Part shown: piece by piece, positions 12,977-23,749 of the stretch
Layout: each line of letters opens with the position of its first letter
Position numbering within the stretch: the first letter of the stretch is position 1
Assembly: GCA_022376465.1 (NCBI GenBank)
Contig: JACDTU010000006.1
Coordinates: 62,001-126,000, forward strand
Length of the DNA: 64,000 nucleotides
Direction: 5' to 3'
DNA from: Cubamyces lactineus
Taxonomy: Eukaryota > Basidiomycota > Agaricomycetes > Polyporales > Polyporaceae
Position numbers and translations under genes: made by a program
The notes under the pieces: generated by a model
Database searches by the model: none
Told to the model about the DNA's origin: nothing
Seen by the model: the letters and a program-made list of their open reading frames with translations, nothing else

Positions 12977-14702
12977 ATGCTTCTCCACCTCTTGCGCTAC
13001 GTCTACGAGACATTGATGGATGCCGCTCAAATTCGCACAAACGGCGGTAGAGATGTCGAAAGCGCGGGCGAAGAGCCTCCAGCTCATGCGACGGGGAATG
13101 AGCCTGCCGAACGATCCGGTCCGCCGACGGAACATGTTCGTGAAAATGCTTCAAGCTCAGCATCTGGGCAAGTCGCAGGGAGTTCGGGACATCCGCCACA
13201 AGGCGCGGGGCCACGCAATGGCGCGCAGAAGGGAAGCTTACCTGACCGCACAACAAGAAATCCTACTGGGTAGCGTGCATGTAATTCTCCCGACTAGCTT
13301 TTGCTAATGAGAAGATCAGCAAAAATGGAGACAACCGCAGGGATCTCTACGCCGAATTGAAGAGAGTCAAGGGCGAGAAAGAGAAGCTCCGAGAAGATTT
13401 GAGGCAGGCCAGAGTCCAGTATTCGTACGCAGCCAATGCGAACGTTACCCTTTCCGAGCGAATTATCCAGAAAGACAGCGAGATCAGCGCGACCAAGGCG
13501 GAGCTCCAGCGTAGGCAATGTGAGAACAAGACCCTCTCCGATGAGCTGGTCCAGAAGGGCCGTGGACTCGACGAGGCCAATGTCCGAGTTGGGAGTCTCC
13601 AGCGTCAGTTGGCGGTCACCCAGACTAGTCTGAAGAACACCAAGGCGTTGCTAGACACGCGGAGCGCGGAGCTGCGCGACGCTCGCGAGTTCTTGACGAG
13701 CGTAGAGGACATCTCCGACAGCGAGGTGCTCACACTCGTTGAGCGCCTAAACTGCCAGATATATCAGGCGGCGGCGAGCATTGCCAACTCCTCCAATATG
13801 CACCAGATTCCACCCGCTTATTCCGTACTAGGGGAAGACGCCTTATCATACATCCAGCATACCCTGACATCACTGGGTGTACTCCCGCAAAACCTTCTGA
13901 CAGCATTGCGCGGATTTAACCATTCACAAGACAAATTGGTAGTCCAGATCGCGCTTCAGGCGACTATGGTGGGGCACATCAAGTGGTTTTGCCACACCTG
14001 GGACTACCAACTTCCGGAGATCCCCTCTCAGCTCGAACACATCTACGCTTCTATTAGAATGAAGGGTACGTACACCGTGCACTATCATGAAATTGATGAG
14101 ACTCACAGGTATGACATCGTCGACGTCTCGTAGAGCCTCAGTCCGTGGCTGGGAAATGGCGTGCCCTTACCCGGATGCATGCAAAAAAACTTCACTTCCG
14201 GGTCGATGAGCAGCAGCAACAAGCATATAATCTCTTGACCTGGTGCATCGTCGACGTTTTGCTCCTCTGCGGAGTACCGGGTACGCGGAACACTGTCTAT
14301 GACATGATTGTCGCGCGGTTCCACAGCAGCATACTGGACATGGTCAAGCTTGCTTTGCAGATCGAGAGGACCACTGGCGAGCTTATCACGTCTCGCGATC
14401 TCCTCGTAGCCTTGGCGATGCCTGGGGAAGCCTTTGATGTGGCAAGAATGGACGATGAATGGAGCGGCCCGATGGCTCCATCCCCGCAGGGAATGGTGAT
14501 GTGTTCCACTCAGCTTGGCTTGAGCAAGAGGCAGATTCTGAGCCCGAGAGGAGGCGTGAGGTCCGAGGAGGTCTTCACATTACTGAAACCGAAAGTCACA
14601 CTGTGTTCCATATTGGATGATCTGCGAAAGGAAGACATTCAGCTGCGGGATTGCGGGGTGGCCAGTCAAGGGCGGATGGAGGTAGACTCAGGAACTAGGT
14701 GA
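12977..14702 (+). CDS. coiled-coil protein, module family A copy 2
   Basis: Three exons (12977-13269, 13320-14065, 14134-14702) joined by a 50-bp intron in phase 2 and a 68-bp intron in phase 1, about 535 residues. The ATG at 12977 is the first in-frame one. The first exon encodes a short hydrophobic start (MLLHLLRYVYETL) and a low-complexity Ser/Gly/Pro-rich region missing from the other two copies. Exon 2 is a long coiled coil (KRVKGEKEKLREDLRQAR onward) followed by a helical region. Exon 3 carries the family C-terminus: restart E-P-Q-S-V-A-G-K-W-R, a MDDEWSGPM motif and LLKPKVTL. The extra exon makes this the most divergent copy. No known domain. Confidence 0.78.
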
Positions 14703-15357
14703 GTCAGAACGCATGTGAAGGGATATTAGACCTTGACGATAATTCGTCGCGGGAGACCAGTCAACCAGAGAGAAGGCACTCGAACAACCAGTGAAGCGAG
14801 CGGCGGGAGCGAGAGTCATTCCGTGCCGAAGCAATGAGTTCGATAGGTAGGCCTCTGGTAAGGTTCTTCAGATATTGTTCATTGACACACCAAAGCTTGA
14901 CAGGCGTATTCGTTGTATTGTTCCTGATGTATTGCATTGGAATTGATGGGGGGCTGGGGGCGAGTCGGAGTGGTACATATACACCAAAGATTCAAGCTGT
15001 TGGCGAAGGGAGCCGTCGAGTAATTCGCGAGCTATTGAGAGCACCCGAACCATCATGGTCGACCTCGCGATGTCGCTGACCATGCGTCGACTGGATATGT
15101 TCATGGACAGATTATGAGATGCCGAAAGAATCCGGAAAGTTAGGAGGGGTTCAAGTTTGTGACTCGCGGACCACATCAAGTAGTAGCAGGCGCGTCCGTG
15201 CTCGGCAAACCCCGATTACACGCGCTCGGGAGTAAGTCAGCCACTGTCACAGGGCTCAAGCTCAAACCTGCCACTTTCAACGAATCGCACATTGGCACAC
15301 TGTCGAGTCTCGGGCGACACTCTCTAGCTATGATCTAATGAAACCTTGATGACGATA
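14703..15357. other. intergenic, no gene recognised
   Basis: About 650 bp between coiled-coil copy 2 and the G1 peptidase remnant. No open frame with a recognisable product. The left end of the peptidase remnant may lie here, but I cannot recognise any of its first exons. Confidence 0.4.
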
Positions 15358-15897
15358 TACACCGCGCGCGAGGACATCAGCGTCAACCCTGAGGGCTCGG
15401 TTCCTGCTTTCGTGATCGCCTTGTCGCATACTTCAGTCACCGGTAGTACGTGTCTGGTTAATCGCGTGCACTCAAATTGAGACTCACATGCCATACAGCC
15501 TAGTGGGAATATTTATGCGCACTTTTGACGGCTTCGCAGTGGACGCGGGAGACCGTATAACAGCATCCGTTACCGCGGTCCGCGACGACACCCACGGGCG
15601 GTACCGCCTCCACTACGAATGAGACGACTAGACTGGAGGTGGTAGCAGAGCTGGAGCACCCGCACGCTCTTCGCGGAGTGGATCGTCGAGGAATTCCGCG
15701 TCAGTGGCGCACTCGTTCTCTTTGCGAACTTCGGCACTGTGGCCTTCGTCGACGCCTCGGCGGATTTTCCTGGAAGGTCCGTCAGTTCTGATGGCATGAC
15801 GATTATTTCCATCGTTGCGAATGGGGCCGCCGTTACCTCCGTATCGACGGGCAGTTCCTCCGCCACGGCCAGCTACTCTGGCCCGTGGACCGTGGCG
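15358..15897 (+). pseudogene. decayed G1 glutamic peptidase fragment
   Basis: Plus-strand relic of the peptidase family whose seven intact members lie at 32-56 kb on the other strand. From 15358 the end of the third exon is recognisable (EDISVNPEGSV, matching DYTVNGGSVSY of the intact genes). After a degraded intron with a CAG acceptor near 15500, the fourth exon reads FDGFAVDAGDRITASVTA, EWIVEEF, LFANFGTVAFVDASA and ASYSGP. Frameshifts are needed near 15525-15530, 15595 and 15670. The stop codon that follows the final Gly-Pro in the family is gone. A TTN..LEVVAEL stretch is shared only with the genes at 37179 and 40487, so that subgroup is the likely source. The Glu of the active site survives; the Gln segment and the signal peptide are lost. 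Confidence 0.85.
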
Positions 15898-16374
15898 TTC
15901 TCCCTGTTGGTATACCGGTGTTATGTCTGATGTTTATTGACCGGCATCACGGCGGGTAGTCGGACGGGAAAGGTGAGGAGTCGGAATTTGATCACTGCGA
16001 AGCCATAGTTCAGGCTGTAATATGGCGGAGGGAAATCCGGAAACTCACTATTGATCGGGACGTAGACTTGCGATCCATGTTGGTCCATTGACATCATATA
16101 CGAGTAGAGAAACTGAGAGGAAACGGTCGAGAGGGAGGGCAACGGGGCTCAGCTCTCGCGAGTCAAAACTGCACCGCTCTGATAGATCTGACATGTCAAC
16201 GGTCCGACGCAGCTCAATAGCCATCACTAATACTTTGCCGGATGTCAACATTCGCGAGACGAAAGATGGTCGCGTCTAGTATACATGATATGCTGCAGAG
16301 TTCTCATACAAAATCAATAGCGAGACCTTGGGCCCGGTACAGCGAATGGAAGATGGTTGACGATACTGGGTACC
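15898..16374. other. intergenic, no gene recognised
   Basis: About 480 bp between the peptidase relic and the 3' end of Hsp70-like copy 2. Short antisense frames only; nothing I can name. Confidence 0.4.
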
Positions 16375-18844
16375 TCAGTGCAACTGCTCGATGTTGTCGT
16401 CGTAGACAATCTTTGCTGGGCCCCTGGCAGCGTGTGAGCCCATTGAACTAGGAGGGATGGCATTTGAGCAACTCACCGCTTCTCCTCGCCCTAGAAAGCA
16501 AAACAGTGTCAGCAAGGCGGACCCGTCTTCGACAGCTACGCAACAACTTACGTTCTCCTTCCACCGAATTTGGGCTTGGAGTTCAGTCAGGCCACACATC
16601 AAGACGATGTCGAAGACTTGCACGTAATGGCGAGCGCCGTTAGGCCCAATCCGAGGCGCCTTGATGACCTTGGAAGTGTCTGCGAAGACCGTGCACAGAG
16701 TGGTGAAGCATTCTGAAGGGAGTCAGCACCGTGATCAAAGCAAGGAGTCATACGAGGTGGTTCCTACCTGGCTCGACGTCTACCCAGCGCGGGTCCCGTT
16801 TACTTCCTCGGTAGCAGGTGATTTCAGCCGACATGGTATCCAACGTCTTCGCCTCACGGGCCTCCTTGACGTATGACTCGGACTTCACTTCGTTCCCTTG
16901 AACTCGAGTCCCCTAAGCGTTTTGAGACCGTCTGCGTAACATAGCAGGTCAAAGGAGTAGAAGAATCGTACCTTTGTCAAAATCGCAGAGAAGTAATCAG
17001 GAAGCATGATCCTCCCGGAAGGACGAACGATCCTCTTATGCATGCGAGCTTTATGTTCAGGATCCGGCAGATTGAACTCGGTGCCGATGATTGTGCCGTA
17101 TGTCATCTTCATGATCCGTGCGGAGACGAAATGTTCCAGATAGAAGGAAACGCCTCCTTCAGCGACTGCCTTATTCCTGAGTGTGGTCATATTAGTAAGT
17201 GTTGCACAGAAGGATGTCTCGAAACTCATTACGTGTGTGTGTCAGGACGGCAGAGAGAAAGACCCAAGGTGTGGAGCTCCCGCTGTAGGTTGGCGTAAAG
17301 CCAAGGGCTAGCTGCGAAGCCACCTACAAGGAACACAGTCTATTCATAGTCCATCAGCTAAGAAGTGGTGCCGATGGCGAGGCCAAAGACGCTAACCGAT
17401 ACGGGACTTGAGGCAGCCTGTCGTTGAGATTGCACTGTGGCAACGATGCTCGAGAGAGACGACATGAAGAAGGACTCCATGTCGGTCCTAGTAGAGTAAG
17501 GGACTATGATGATTGACATATGAAGCTGGAACACGTACCCAGTGAGCATGAGCTGACCACGCCGAATGTTGACCTTGGGATCGTTGCATTTCATAGAGCC
17601 GAATTTGATGTATGAGGGCTCCTTCTTGTCTTTGAAGATCGGTTTGGTGGACTTGTCGAAGTAGTCCATCATGGCCTTGATGTCCTCCTCATTACCGTAG
17701 GCGGAATCCTTGAGGAGTTCTGTGTTACATTTGTTGAGCAGCGATGGCGAGAGGTCAGAATCTCCGAGGGATTGTGCTCACTGTGCAAGAAGTTCTCCGC
17801 CCTGACGTTCACCCGAGTCGAACCTTGCATGATACCTGAAGCGAGCACAGTGAGCAGGTATGTAATGCAGGGATCCAGATGAAAACACACAATCGGCCGA
17901 CGCAATCTCCTCGACTGTGAGAGGACATGTGGATGTGAATGAGTAGCTGCTAATGTCGACGGTTCCACCGCCCGCGTCAACAATCATCACGTTCTGGCCG
18001 TCCTGCAATACATATGAATTTCAAACCGATTCCAGCATCGGGGCCGACGCACCGCGATGATGTCCGTGGCCAGCCCGCTACGAATGCAATAATGGAGGCT
18101 CGCTTCGCCCTCCGTCACGAAGTGAACGCGCTCGTGCCCCTCAAGCGTGTCGGGAATGAGCCCTGCCATCACCGCCGCTTGACGCATCTTGCCCTGCTGG
18201 AGGCCCTCCCATCCGTTCGGGTGGGAGAGCACAAACTCGATGCGATCTTGGACAGACGACCATAGACTCTCACCACTCGCATGTGTCTGGCAGATGTAGC
18301 GTTTCGTGCATGCGAAGAGATAGCTGAGGAAATCGGCGAACACGTCGAGCACGGTCTTGCCATCGGGCAGAGGTGGGAGTTCAGAGCGTTTGATCTCCCC
18401 AGAGTCTAGCTGCTCAGGGCGAAGGTGAAGCTTGAACCTATTGTGTACCACATGCTCTAGCCATGCGCGCGTACGTCATCATCGTGACTCACCAGGAAAC
18501 CAGCTGTAAGTCTTCATCTTCTGCCTCGAGCTCCATGCCGGGCTGGGCAGCCTCCGCACCAGCCGAATGCACAGTTCCATCTCGACGGTAGTACAGGATA
18601 GAGGGAATCTTGGAATCGCCGGCCATATTCTCTTGGCCGGGGAAGCTAATGTCAGACGTATTAGATTATAGACATAGTATGATGTCTTGAAGGCGTATGT
18701 AAGGACTCACCGCTTCACGCCCTGTATGTTGGGCACAACGCCGGGGTCGAGGACAGCGTAGGCCACTCCGGAATACGTTGTTCCGACATCAATGGCAATT
18801 ACGAGCTTACGCACATCTCCCTGATATTTCTGAAGGCTGGTCAT
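16375..18844 (-). CDS. Hsp70-like ATPase (HSPA12-type), copy 2
   Basis: Multi-exon paralogue of the gene at 10017-12519, starting at ATG 18844. Same motif order: AIDVGTTYSGVAYAVLDPG in exon 1, VMIVDAGGGTVDISSYSF at about 17990-17940, and TVFLVGGFAASPWLYA near 17340-17300. SHPNGWEGLQQGKM, FVTEGEAS, an SFYLEHFVSARIMKMTYG segment and the C-terminus AKIVYDDNIEQLH (stop at 16375) all align with copy 1, and introns fall at matching places. No substrate-binding domain is visible. It is divergent from the coiled-coil gene at 19227, repeating the arrangement at 12.5 kb. Confidence 0.83.
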
Positions 18845-19226
18845 GGCGCGAAAATCGGCGAGATGAAGTTGAAGGTGTGTAGAGCGGAACGGCTGTTCTT
18901 CGCTTGCAGTAGACCTATGTATATGTGGAGCCGTATGCATCTTGCCTCGTGTGACTGCACTAGGGCTGTGCTGCGGTAATAAACGTTGGGCTGCGACCCT
19001 AGGTGCGCGCATGAGGCAGACCGGTGACGATCTTCGTACCGTCAAGATGGTCTAGAGGTTCATTTCCGTCTGCTGTGCACTACATCGAGTACCACAGGGG
19101 CATATGCTGCCCCAATGTGATGACCTTCTTCGCCTTCGAAGGCCTGGTGGCGGGGATGTGAGGATAAAACGTGGAGACACGTCTTCGCCAGCACTTGTTC
19201 AGTGAGGCAGCGCCAATGCTAGACGA
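18845..19226. promoter_or_regulatory. shared divergent promoter region of module 2
   Basis: 382 bp between the divergent starts of Hsp70-like copy 2 and coiled-coil copy 3. A TATATG-like run at about 18913 would suit the minus gene and a GGATAAAA run at about 19161 the plus gene. I found no obvious long match to the 12520-12976 region by eye. Confidence 0.4.
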
Positions 19227-20736
19227 ATGGGCAGTCAGTATTGGATCCTGCTGCTACGCTCCACCGTTGCTTGCCCTCTCACCATTCGCACTCGCATGAT
19301 CCCCTTCCTGACCATCCTGCGACGCGTATTCTTCTTTGTCATGGAGGTTCTCACAGGCTGGTGGCGCAAGACCGACAATGACTCCTCCCTCGCCCGCAGC
19401 TCGAGGCGGCTGAGCTTTTACCGCCCTGGTCAAGAACACGAGCGTAGAGAGGGGAGGAAGGAGCTTCGTGCGCTCCTCGAAAAACGAGAGGGCGAGCTGA
19501 AGGGAATGCGAGAGCAAGGATTAGTTTGGCAGCGTAGGGCGCTGGACGCGGAGAAGCGCCTCGCTGAGGAAAGCTCCGCCAGGAAGGTCGAGGAAGACAG
19601 GCGCCGGAGGGCAGAGGAACATATCCGCGAGCTGAGGAAACATATCGACTCTCAGGAAAGAGAGCTGAAGGCCAGCAACACCACCAAAGCAGAGCTGGAC
19701 AAGGCGCTAGCGCACGCGCAAGCCGAACGGAGAAATCTGACTGCATTGCTGGAGACCAAGACCACCGAGCTCAAGGAAGCACAGACGTACATGTCGAAGG
19801 TCGACGATGTCGCCGACAGCGAGGTCCTCCAGCTTGCCAAGAACATCAATGCTACCATCTTCCAGATCGCGGCAAAGGTCGCAGACGAGTGCCACTCTGC
19901 CATCGGCGCACAAGCGAGTAGGCTGCTGCGCGACCAGGCAGCGGCGCGCCTGGAGAAGGCAGTTCACCTCGGCTCTGACCTACCGCGGATCCTCGCTAAC
20001 GCCGATCACACTCACGATAACGTCCTCATCCAAACCGCCCTCCAAGCGCTGCTCGCGAGGTTCCTCTCTGATTTGGCTTCGGCATGGCCAACGCACGTGG
20101 ACGAACGCATCTCCCTTCTCCAGTCCACATACGCAGAGATGTGCAAACGAGGTGCGTCATCACATCTACAGTACTCGTTGCTTACTGATGCGAATATCAG
20201 AGCCTCAATCCGTCTTCGGAAAATGGAGAACCATAACGCTCACCTACATGCGCACGGTAGTCCCCGAACAGAGCAAGGCGGAGGTCTCCGCGGCACGGTG
20301 GCTTTCCAAGCAGGTCGCCAACGTTCTGCTCGCGTCAGGGTGTGGGCAGTCGACAGAGGAGACCTACGAGTTCGTCAAGCAGAACTACATGAAAGGCCTC
20401 ACGAGCCTTGCAGCACAAGCGATCGAGTTCGGCTACACGACAGGGGGCCGGATCGTTTCGGCAGACATCGGGGTCGTCGCCGTTCCCGCGAACGAGGAAT
20501 TCCAGTCGGAGCGGATGGAGGACGAATGGGCGGACCCAAAGCATCCCGAGAGCGTGCCTCAAGGGGCGCGAGTCTTCTGCACAACACGTCTAGGCTTGGT
20601 GAGGATTGAACGGAAGAGGGGGAAAGGTCAAGCGGACGCCGCGAACACCTCACAGGAACTCTTCTTGCTGAAGCCATCAGTAGTCATGGAGGACACCGTG
20701 AAGGACATCCTGGCAGACATGGGATACGGACAGTGA
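19227..20736 (+). CDS. coiled-coil protein, module family A copy 3
   Basis: Two exons (19227-20151, 20201-20736) with a 49-bp phase-1 intron at the same place as in copies 1 and 2, about 486 residues. ATGs at 19227 and 19296 are both possible starts; both precede a hydrophobic stretch (MIPFLTILRRVFFFVMEVL) followed by a strongly charged coiled coil of about 130 residues. The C-terminal region restarts with E-P-Q-S-V-F-G-K-W-R, has the MEDEWADPKHP motif and ends with LLKPSVVMEDTVKDIL. Downstream of a divergent Hsp70-like gene. No recognised domain; function unknown. Confidence 0.8.
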
Positions 20737-21614
20737 ACGACACGGGTACGTGTCTTAGCTCGGTCGCATATATCAGTATGCTAAGTAGCGCTGTGTCGGC
20801 AGCTACGACTATTCCTTGGACGGGATGATTGTTAGTCGTGGACGTGCGAACGTAGAGACTAGACGTACCGCGACATGCACGAGTGAACTTCGATGTCGGT
20901 TGTGTTATATCAATGGAGCTACATTCGATGCTGGTGCTTACCTCGAGCTCGGCTTGATACCGTTGCTTCGGGCTTGACGGCCGAAGTGCAGATAGGAACA
21001 AGAAAGATGAATATCAAGTGATACCGCAACTACAGGATAACACCACAAAGCTCGCTCGGAATGGACACGAATAGCCAGCGAGGAGGTATGACTGTAACCT
21101 CAAGGGAATCAAAGCCTGGATGGTCGAAAGTCAGAGAGTCGGCAGAACCGCGGGCATCCACAGGGACCCACCGCGACCGCGGGCTCCTGTCCGCGCGTGT
21201 AGTAGGTGGGACGAGGGAGGTGGTAGGCCAAGCCAGGCCAGCGTCAACGATGGCAGGAACGCAGGTGTCGCACTCGGGGTAAATAGCGGGTATATATGCA
21301 TAACGTTACGACGCCGTCGTGTGCCCCGCATGTAGCGAAGTGAAAGGATAGAGGAAGATGAGACCAGGAGACTGTGGAACAGGGAGGCAACCGGAAGGAG
21401 ATGGAAGAGGGATCTCAAGGGAGGTGAGGGTCGTAAATTGAATATCGTAGGATATAAATGTGAACGGAACAGTAATTCACACGACGGGAAGGACCATCTC
21501 GTCCGTCAGGCGGATGAGAGAACATGCCCGGCAGTAGTACAAGGAATCCTACAACCAACAGGAGAAGTTATAGACCAGAATCGAGACGAGATGACGGTTT
21601 TGAAGGAGGTACTT
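20737..21614. other. intergenic, no gene recognised
   Basis: About 880 bp between two gene 3' ends (plus gene ending at 20736, minus gene ending at 21615). Small open frames on both strands lack recognisable products. It should hold the two transcript ends. Confidence 0.45.
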
Positions 21615-23292
21615 CTACTCGGCGGTACCGACGTACGCGTCATCTTCGTCATACTTGCTGTACTCAGTCGGAGCGAGGCTCTTCCTGTTGATGGGGGTAG
21701 CGGGGTAAACGGACTCCGGGGAGACAGGGGCCGCAGGAGAGACAACGTCGGGGGAGTACAGGATGCGCATGCCATTGCCGTTGTAGTTCGCCACGGGAGA
21801 GGGAAGACTAGGGACACCAGGCGTGACAGTTCCTGTAGCACGACGTTCCGCATATGCCCGCAACATGTCGTCAGGAGACATGACGTTAGCAGGCATGGGC
21901 TGCATGGGCATAACGCCCATGATGGGTGACTTGGGAGTCTGGTGAGTCGGGCTCGGCGGAGTAGGCATAGCAACAGGAGCCTTGAAGAGCAGCTCGTCAT
22001 TGTTCGAGTTCTGTTCGCCACCAGTACGCATCACTACATAGCTCATCATCAGTATTTTGCTTGGTCTAATAGTATACGTAATCCTTACTTGAGAGAGCCG
22101 GCATAACCTCATCAATGCTAGGGCGGGGGGCAGAGTCTTGACCAGCCATACGCGCACGAATGTCTTCCGCAGTCAAACTGAGGGGGCCGGCAGTCTGAAC
22201 AGGTGACAGGATAGGGGATGCGTTGCTAGAACTCTCAGACGAGTCCTGGCGTGTCGGGAGAGGCGGGACGTGGCCAACATGGAAGGCACGAGACTGGCGG
22301 GTGCGACGAGACTCCGTGGAAGGGCGAGGGTCGGCGGCAAACGATACGCGAGATACACGGTTCTCGAATGCAGAGGTGCGGATTCCAGGACGAAGCTGTG
22401 ACATCTGAGGGGCATCGCCAGAGCCAGAGGAAGCGTCTTGTTGGAACGTACCCCGCGCGCCGATTCCTGCCTGACCGCCCTCAACCGCGACAGTAGAAGA
22501 GGGGCGGATGGCACCGAAGGAGAACGAGGAAAGACGATTGCCCGAGTCGGTGGAGACGGCCATACTGTTGCGGATGGCCGCGTTTGCACCGGCTCCCGTC
22601 ATGGACTTCCAGTCCGTCGAGATCATAGACATGCGTTTGTCGATGGCCTGGCTGAACCGCTTACGCTTCTCCTTGACCTTTGTACGGCTGATCTTGATAT
22701 ATGCGGCGACGCCCAGACCAATCAGGAACAGCAAAGGGATGAGGACCGCGGCCGCGGCCGCACCCTTCGAGATACCATGCTTAGTGGAGGGTAGATTGTT
22801 CACCTCCTCAGCTCCGCCAGCAACAGCCGTCACCTTCTCCGTGCCAGAGTATGTAGCGGTGAACAGAGGAGCCGCAGCGCCGTCAGCCATGAAGACAGGC
22901 TCGCCTGCAGTGACGATCTTGTACTGCAGGCTGATGGAGGACGTAGAGTTCCACCAACCGGGTTGGAGGGTAGCAGAGTATGTGCCGACTTTATAGTCAA
23001 CATCCTTCCACGCATGTAGGATGGGTTGCGCGGCGCTGGGAGCGTAGAGGTAGAGGTCGATGGCAGTGGTATCGAGGCAAGAGGTGTCCCAGCTAACAAC
23101 GACAGGCTGACTGGCGTCAACGACCTGTCCTTTCGTTGGTGCTTTGTAGAGGCCCCCATGAGAACAATCTAACGGAATGTATGAGTGACACAGAGGCTGC
23201 ACGGGCTGTCGAGGTTACTGCTCACCATCGCGCTTGTGGTGATGACCAGCGACGGCATGACCGAGCCGCACGGTCTTGAACCCACTCTTCAT
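21615..23292 (-). CDS. single-pass membrane protein with extracellular Kre9/KNH-like domain
   Basis: Three exons: about 23231-23292, 22084-23168 and 21615-22033. The outer part begins DCSHGGLYKAPTKGQVVD and has an Ig-like fold pattern (PVVVSWDTSCLD, LYLYAP, YSATLQPGWWNSTSS) as in Kre9/KNH and Ser-rich anchored proteins. A transmembrane helix follows (AAAAAVLIPLLFLIGLGVAA), then a basic cytoplasmic stretch with AIDKRMSMISTDWKSMTGAG, a conserved feature of this mushroom family as I know it, and a long Ser/Pro-rich tail. The chosen ATG (23292) follows a CT-rich leader typical of fungal 5' regions, but gives no classical signal peptide; an upstream frame through a hydrophobic LLLSLIPPFLLLHIPL is the alternative. 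A surface or cell-wall sensing role is an inference. Confidence 0.75.
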
Positions 23293-23749
23293 AGCTCGTG
23301 TTAAAGGAATGTGGAGGAGAAGGAAAGGAGGGATTAAGGAGAGAAGGAGAGAGGGGCCCGACTCGAGGAGCGGCGTCGAGGATAGAGAGGACGGCGACAA
23401 CGGGGATGGGGACAACGACGACGACGATGGCGGCGGACAAGACTCGAACCCAGGAACCCACTGCCGTTCTAGGCCCGCAATAAGCGCCATATCCAAATAT
23501 GGATATTTCCTATGTCGTACATCTTATTCACCCTTCGGCTCACTGCTCTTGGAGAGAACATGCTGTGCGGATCTCGCCGCAATATGTCAAGTAGCTCTGC
23601 TGAGTCGAAAGATGTGTCTGAGATTCGAAAGACCGTGATACTGGGCCCGATGCACAACCATCATGCTCGGAACAACAGACCAAAGCAGGAAACATCTATG
23701 ATATATATGTACATGAACTTGCAGTAGCAGGGCCGAACGAATCTCATAG

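Noticed and set aside
23425..23505. Possible tRNA on the minus strand (GGGTTCGAGTC resembling a T-loop)
   Set aside because: The flanking bases do not pair as a T-stem and no D-arm or anticodon arm fits.
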